This document shows positions 59,843 through 64,000 of a stretch of DNA of 64,000 bases, one piece after another. Position 1 is the first letter of the stretch. Every line of letters starts with the position of its first letter. Under the pieces are notes generated by a model that did no database searches, was not told the origin of the DNA, and saw only the letters and a list, made by a program, of their open reading frames with translations. Source of the DNA: Pagrus major (lineage: Eukaryota; Chordata; Actinopteri; Spariformes; Sparidae); the NCBI RefSeq assembly GCF_040436345.1, contig NC_133238.1:11286150-11350149 (forward strand), written 5' to 3'. The translations under genes were made by a program, and so were the position numbers.

Positions 59843-62098
59843 CTCAGTCCCGTCACAACATGTCAGCTCCTGACTGGGTGACTCCTGAAGTTATGGAGAA
59901 GCTCCGAGTGCTCAAAGACTTTGGATTTCAGGTAAAAGTAGCAGTATTTTCTACGGTTTCCTTGAGGAGCTTTGGCGTCTCACGGTGGTCTAAATTCTGT
60001 TTAAAGGTGCATGATGTAAGAGCTGGTCCCCTCCTGAATTCAAACACCAAACAAATAGGGGGCAGCATATCATCAGAGTAACCACTAGCTGCACAGCTAA
60101 TTGAGCTGATGAGCTAACGGTAGCTACAGTTTGCAGCAGTTATTGGTCTTGAGTGGATATGTCTGCAACACAACACATAGACGTCTTTGACGTATCGTCA
60201 GAACTCTTATTTCTACACATTCTTTTGATAATTTTAGTTATTTCTTGAACTAATATTCCTACACATCGCACCTTTTAAGAGTTATAAGTAGTGTAATGTT
60301 ATTAAACTGTTTGATGTCATGTCCAGGTCATATTCGGGGTCTACAATCAACAAGAAAAGAGCCGGCTGCAGGGAGGTATGTGCTTGCAGTTTTGTGAAAT
60401 TCAACCTCCTTACTGCAGGATTGACGTACATAAATCAGCATTGCAAAAAATATTTAATTTCTTTCTTTCTTTCTTTTCTTTTTTAAATTTATTTTTTAAT
60501 AAGGCTGAATACTTTCCTAAAACAACTGGGCTTTGTAGTTTTTAGCAAACGTTACTTAAACAGGAGGAAATAGTGCATTTATTGGGGACTATTTTCAGTG
60601 GTGGATGAATACACATTAGGTGCTCTAGAGAGTATTTCACATAGTAAGACGGTGTTTGAAGGATTATGTCAAAATAAACTACCTAGTGTGTTCATGGTAA
60701 TGAAGGAACATGTCACAGTGTAACAGTGTGGCTCATTGATGATTTTAATCGTTTAGATACACACACAATACTTTCAATACGTTTCATTGTTAGTTTTGGT
60801 CATGTGATTTGTTGACAATAACAAAATTATAAAATATGAGTTATATTTTTAATACAGGATTAAGTAGGTTAATATGAACTGCTGTCTGTCTTGCAGGTAT
60901 GCTGCTGGGTGAAATAGTGAAGAATCTTTCCAAGATGGCCGTCCCAGACCAACAGAAACAGAGACTGAAAATGATGATGCTGTCAGCGGTGAGCAGCGAA
61001 CAAAACTAACACTCCAAAAATAACTTCTGGAATAAATTTAAGTCAGATTTTCTACCTTTAATACCGCCATGCTAGCTGTTTCTCTCTGTTCGCAGTCTTT
61101 ATGCTAAGCTAAGCTAAGCTAACCATCTCCTGGCTGTAGCGTACAGACACGAGAGTGGTATAAATTTTCTCATCTGACTCTTAGCCAGAGAGCAAGTAAG
61201 AGCATTTCACAAAAAGTTGAACTAATCCTTTAATGTCTGTTCTACAGCATGACACCACTGTAGCAGCCCTCCAGGCCAGCTTGAATGTGTTCAATGGACG
61301 ACAGCCGCCGTATGCTTCATGTCAAATATTTGAGCTGTACAGGGACGAGAACGGGTAAAACACACACAGACTGTAGACACTCACTCAAGCATGATATTGA
61401 CACACACCAGAAAGAATGGAACGACTATGCTATGTAGAATAAATGGATGAAACTTTTTATTTTGAAAGTTAAAAACATCCAGGTTAAAAAATAAAAGCAC
61501 ATACGAATAAGTTGATTTAAAACTGCTTTTATGATACTGTAAAGCTCCAAATAATCAGTCATTTTATCTTTAATGTCCACTAGAACTGAGAGCGGACATT
61601 AAACTTATTTAAACGGGATATTAGAGAGTCATGTGCTGTCAATTAAAATCATTAAACCTCTCTCTTTCCTCTCTTTGTGTCCGTCCAGCTCTGCTTCTGT
61701 GTCAATGTTTTACCGGAATGACAGCAAAGTGGAGCCGTACCCTCTGCAGTTACCAGGCTGCTCCCTTGACTGCCCCCTGGAGGAGTTTGTGGGAATCACA
61801 AAGCTCTCTATTTCAGACGACCGGGACAAGGAGTGTCAAGTGCCTTCAGAAGGGAGAGATACAGGTGAATGTTTTTGAAGACCGCTAAAGTAAACAAAAG
61901 CATGACCGATTGTGCCATCACTGATCCCTTTTTTCTGTCTCTCCATCCTCAGAAGTGATCATCAGTCTGGCGGTGTCCGGCTGCCTGCTCTTCCTCCTGG
62001 TCGCCCTGCTCCTCGGCGTCATCTGTTGGCATAAGGAGCCAATGAGCAGCCGGGGATACCGCCACGTTATCAACCAGGAAGCGGGAGATGAATCCTGA
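53785..62098 (+). CDS. acp2: Lysosomal acid phosphatase (ACP2-like), complete, 13 exons, 422 aa
   Basis: This histidine acid phosphatase hydrolyses phosphomonoesters in lysosomes. Coding exons are 53785-53874, 57004-57099, 57730-57816, 58105-58165, 58274-58365, 58510-58608, 58734-58823, 59848-59931, 60327-60375, 60897-60988, 61248-61354, 61689-61864 and 61953-62098. All junctions are GT-AG and keep frame. The product is 422 aa (human ACP2 423). Visible parts are a signal peptide (about 1-20), the catalytic RHGDRSP box (Arg33, His34, Arg37), [28 protein letters not shown], the proton-donor HD pair (281-282), seven NxS/T sequons, a transmembrane helix (about 377-397) and a short cytosolic tail with GYRHV, a Yxx-hydrophobic lysosomal sorting signal. 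[16 protein letters not shown] and the tail favour ACP2 over prostatic ACP3, although parts such as the stretch before SAPDW resemble ACP3. Human ACP2 is not near IRS2, so orthology versus a fish-specific paralogue is open. Confidence 0.92.
53875..57003 (+). other. acp2 intron 1 (3.1 kb)
   Basis: Starts GTGAGT and ends with a pyrimidine tract and CTCTAG. It is AT-rich with no nested gene or well-defined repeat. Short open frames lack domain support. Confidence 0.8.
57100..57729 (+). other. acp2 intron 2 (630 bp)
   Basis: Starts GTATGA and ends TTTTCAG. It contains T-runs near 57186-57242 and no other feature. Confidence 0.85.
58824..59847 (+). other. acp2 intron 7 (1.0 kb) ending in a TG microsatellite
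   Basis: Starts GTGAGA after exon 7. The last 70 bases are 30 TG units followed by AACTCAG, so the usual pyrimidine tract is absent and the microsatellite stands in its place. Confidence 0.9.
59781..59840 (+). repeat. (TG)30 microsatellite abutting an acp2 splice acceptor
   Basis: Thirty perfect TG units, ending seven bases before the first base of acp2 exon 8. Confidence 0.98.
60001..60278 (+). mobile_element. Complete family A MITE in acp2 intron 8, 278 bp
   Basis: The left end is TTAAAGGTGCATGATGTAAG and the right end is TACACATCGCACCTTTTAA, an imperfect inverted pair with TTAA at both edges. Internal words include caaatagggggcagcatatc and gagctaacggtagctac. It fills most of the 395-bp intron between exons 8 and 9. 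Confidence 0.8.
60376..60896 (+). other. acp2 intron 9 (521 bp)
   Basis: Starts GTATGT and ends CTTGCAG. It contains a CTTT-repeat tract near 60462-60480 and nothing else recognised. Confidence 0.85.
61060..61205 (+). repeat. Fragment of family C-type repeat in acp2 intron 10
   Basis: The sequence cagtctttatgctaagctaagc followed by aaccatctcctggctgtagcg resembles the right arm of the inverted-repeat element at 28151-28376. It is a truncated copy or a related element. Confidence 0.5.
61355..61688 (+). other. acp2 intron 11 (334 bp)
   Basis: Starts GTAAAA and ends GTCCAG after a pyrimidine-rich tract. No other feature is seen. Confidence 0.85.
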
Positions 62099-63740
62099 CA
62101 GAAGCACAAACTCCTCCCCCGGAGATCTAAAGACCTCATGTCTTGGGACAGCAGCGACGACGATGAACTCTAAATGTCCTGAGTGACCTTTTAGACGTTC
62201 GGTTCGGGACCCGCGATGATTTGATTATGTCTAAACGACAAGCTTACGTCCATAATGACCCTATTTCTTGTTGGGTCAGAAGGAAGACTTTTAGAGAAGC
62301 ATCTAAAAATTCTTATCACCACTCTCATCGAACATGAGTAGTGATGAGTGAGACTTTGTCGGAGGGACCAGGATGGATTTCTTCATCAAGAAAACACAGC
62401 AGGGAAAACTTTTTTTGCATTTTAGGGATTGTTAGTAAAGTAACCCTTGTGTTTCTATGTGGTCTGATCTCCAGTCTGCCAAATAAGTTCTTGTTTTCAA
62501 CAAATATGACTTGGAAAGACGCTGTGTACGTGGTTCAGTCTGGGTTTTTTGTAACTGTGCGCTTTAAGACTTAAAAAGCCGCAGAAAATGGTGATACATT
62601 TGTGATCTTTAATCATGTAATCTGGAAACATGATGGAGAATGGTGAATTCTCAGTAATGTTATTTTACCTCCAGGTAGGTCTGATTATTCTTCAAGAAAC
62701 GTAGCACAAATAAGACTTTACCTGATTACAAAACATAATAATGTAATTTCAACTTTATCTAAAAATGTTTGGGTACTGAATCTGGGTCCAGAATATTTCC
62801 AGAACTGATCCATGTAATCACCTTCTTTTCCAGACAAGAATAAGTTTGTTTTGATGTGTGTAATTGTAAGTAATTCATGCGTATGTCCATGAATGATCGC
62901 TTCGTGTGTTGTGATTTGTGTACAGTATGTATGTGTTGGCCCATCTGTGTTGTTTGTGTAGACTCTGAGGCCTAACGACCGAGATGCCTTAAGTATTTTT
63001 AATAACAAGCTTTCTCTGTTCTGCATAGTAACACATATTTTTGTAGGATTTCGGGTTTTTCATTTGGACTTCTTCAAAGTTCAACAAGGTGTCAACAAGA
63101 ATCAAATCAGTTAGTTGTGAATATCTTGAAACACTGGAAACCTTTACATGTGTGTGTTTTTTGAATCTGGCAGCCTTTTTAAGAATTCAGGTTTGGATTA
63201 CTTGAGAAAGAAACTGTTTGTTCGTTTGTGGGTTTTTTGTTGTCTTTGAACTAATCATCTTTTAAACACAGAACAAATATTGAATACTTTTCCGTACGCA
63301 ATTTCATGAAAAACCAGAAAGTTTGGACCTTTTTGAGCTCATGCAGTTTTAGAAAAAGAGAAAACTGGGTTTTATTCAACAGGAGATATCTTTGTTTCGC
63401 CTTGGGTCTTTGGTTTCAAACAAAATGGAATATATTACAAACTAACTATAAATGCTAATGCAGGTATGAGCAGGATCTCATGTTTCAAGTCAGGATCCAG
63501 ATCGTGGACTTAAAATTAATTTCCACATTGTTAAAATCATTGTGGACAACACATGATATTTGCTAACATTTGTCACTATCGCAGTATCCAACACAATGAA
63601 GGTTAATTTAAAATATTGTGTGACCCCTCCAATATTTTATGTCAATTTTCTTTCATGCTGTATAAAATGACAAATCAGATTTTGAGAATATGTTGCTTGT
63701 AAATGATTTGTTTGAAAAATAAAAGATCAATCATTTCCAA
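62099..63740 (+). other. acp2 3'UTR
   Basis: Runs from the stop codon to just past the only clear AATAAA downstream (63718-63723). It is AT-rich without open frames of note. The cleavage point is estimated. Confidence 0.7.
63718..63723 (+). terminator. acp2 poly(A) signal
   Basis: AATAAA, the only copy I see between the stop codon and the window end, followed by a TGTTG-rich stretch. Confidence 0.7.
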
Positions 63741-63896
63741 TGTTGTTTATAGATGCAGGTGTACAAAGCACGGGTCCTCGTTGCTTAACAGATGTAAAAG
63801 ATTTAATTTGTGTATTTATCATTCTGGCAGGATGTCATCTTTGTTCAGAGAGAAAAAACACTTGCACTCAGTTTCTTTAATTGATAGTTGGCTGCC

Positions 63897-64000
63897 TTAA
63901 AGATGCAATATGTAAGAATTGGCTGTCTAATTCATACTCCACACAAATAGGGGGCAGCGTATCACAAGCTAACCGCTTACTGCTGTTTACTGTAGGTTCG
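63897..64000 (+). mobile_element. Family A MITE, copy 5, cut by the window edge
   Basis: Starts TTAAAGATGCAATATGTAAG, then has cacacaaatagggggcagcg as in the other copies. The remainder lies beyond the right edge. Confidence 0.75.

Noticed and set aside
1..64000. CRISPR array, operon, prophage or other prokaryotic system
   Set aside because: There are no spaced direct repeats of the right kind and no clustered unspliced genes. All genes are spliced vertebrate genes.

Overview
The window is nuclear DNA from a ray-finned fish, most likely a percomorph-like teleost. It has split vertebrate genes with GT-AG introns, compact spacing, many CA/TG microsatellites and many short inverted-repeat elements rich in 'gctagcatgctaac'-type words. 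I see no bacterial, phage or plasmid features. The species cannot be named from the sequence alone.

Layout. (1) 1-2124, minus strand: first coding exon of NALF1/FAM155A, an auxiliary subunit of the NALCN sodium-leak channel. Its first intron runs off the left edge and a CpG-rich leader/promoter lies to about 2660. (2) 6601-9955, minus strand: a complete DNA ligase IV gene (lig4, 910 aa) with one intron inside BRCT1, plus a possible non-coding 5' exon near 11.2 kb. (3) 11.3-35.2 kb: a long stretch without a recognisable host gene. It holds a decayed L2-type LINE reverse-transcriptase fragment, several families of short TTAA-flanked non-autonomous elements, two tandem-repeat tracts nearby, two CTCF-like motifs and low-repeat blocks that could be regulatory. 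(4) 35.2-48.2 kb, minus strand: insulin receptor substrate 2 (irs2, 1061 aa). It has a large first coding exon, a second coding exon, and after a 6.4 kb intron a terminal exon that supplies only the last residue and stop before a long 3'UTR. (5) 53785-62098, plus strand: a 13-exon, 422-aa lysosomal acid phosphatase (acp2-like) with its 3'UTR and poly(A) signal.

The order FAM155A-LIG4-IRS2, all on one strand, matches the human 13q33-34 block. ABHD13, TNFSF13B and MYO16, which lie between LIG4 and IRS2 in human, are not visible here, and acp2 is an unexpected neighbour. The four genes do not form a pathway: they act in neuronal excitability, double-strand-break repair, insulin/IGF signalling and lysosomal dephosphorylation. 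Neighbourhood here reflects chromosome history.

I did not find a convincing new biological system. The observations most worth checking are a 30-unit TG repeat set 7 nt from an acp2 splice acceptor before an in-frame exon, the 5-nt terminal coding portion and NAGNAG acceptor of irs2, the intron within lig4 BRCT1, and the set of short elements sharing TTAAAGG...CCTTTAA ends.
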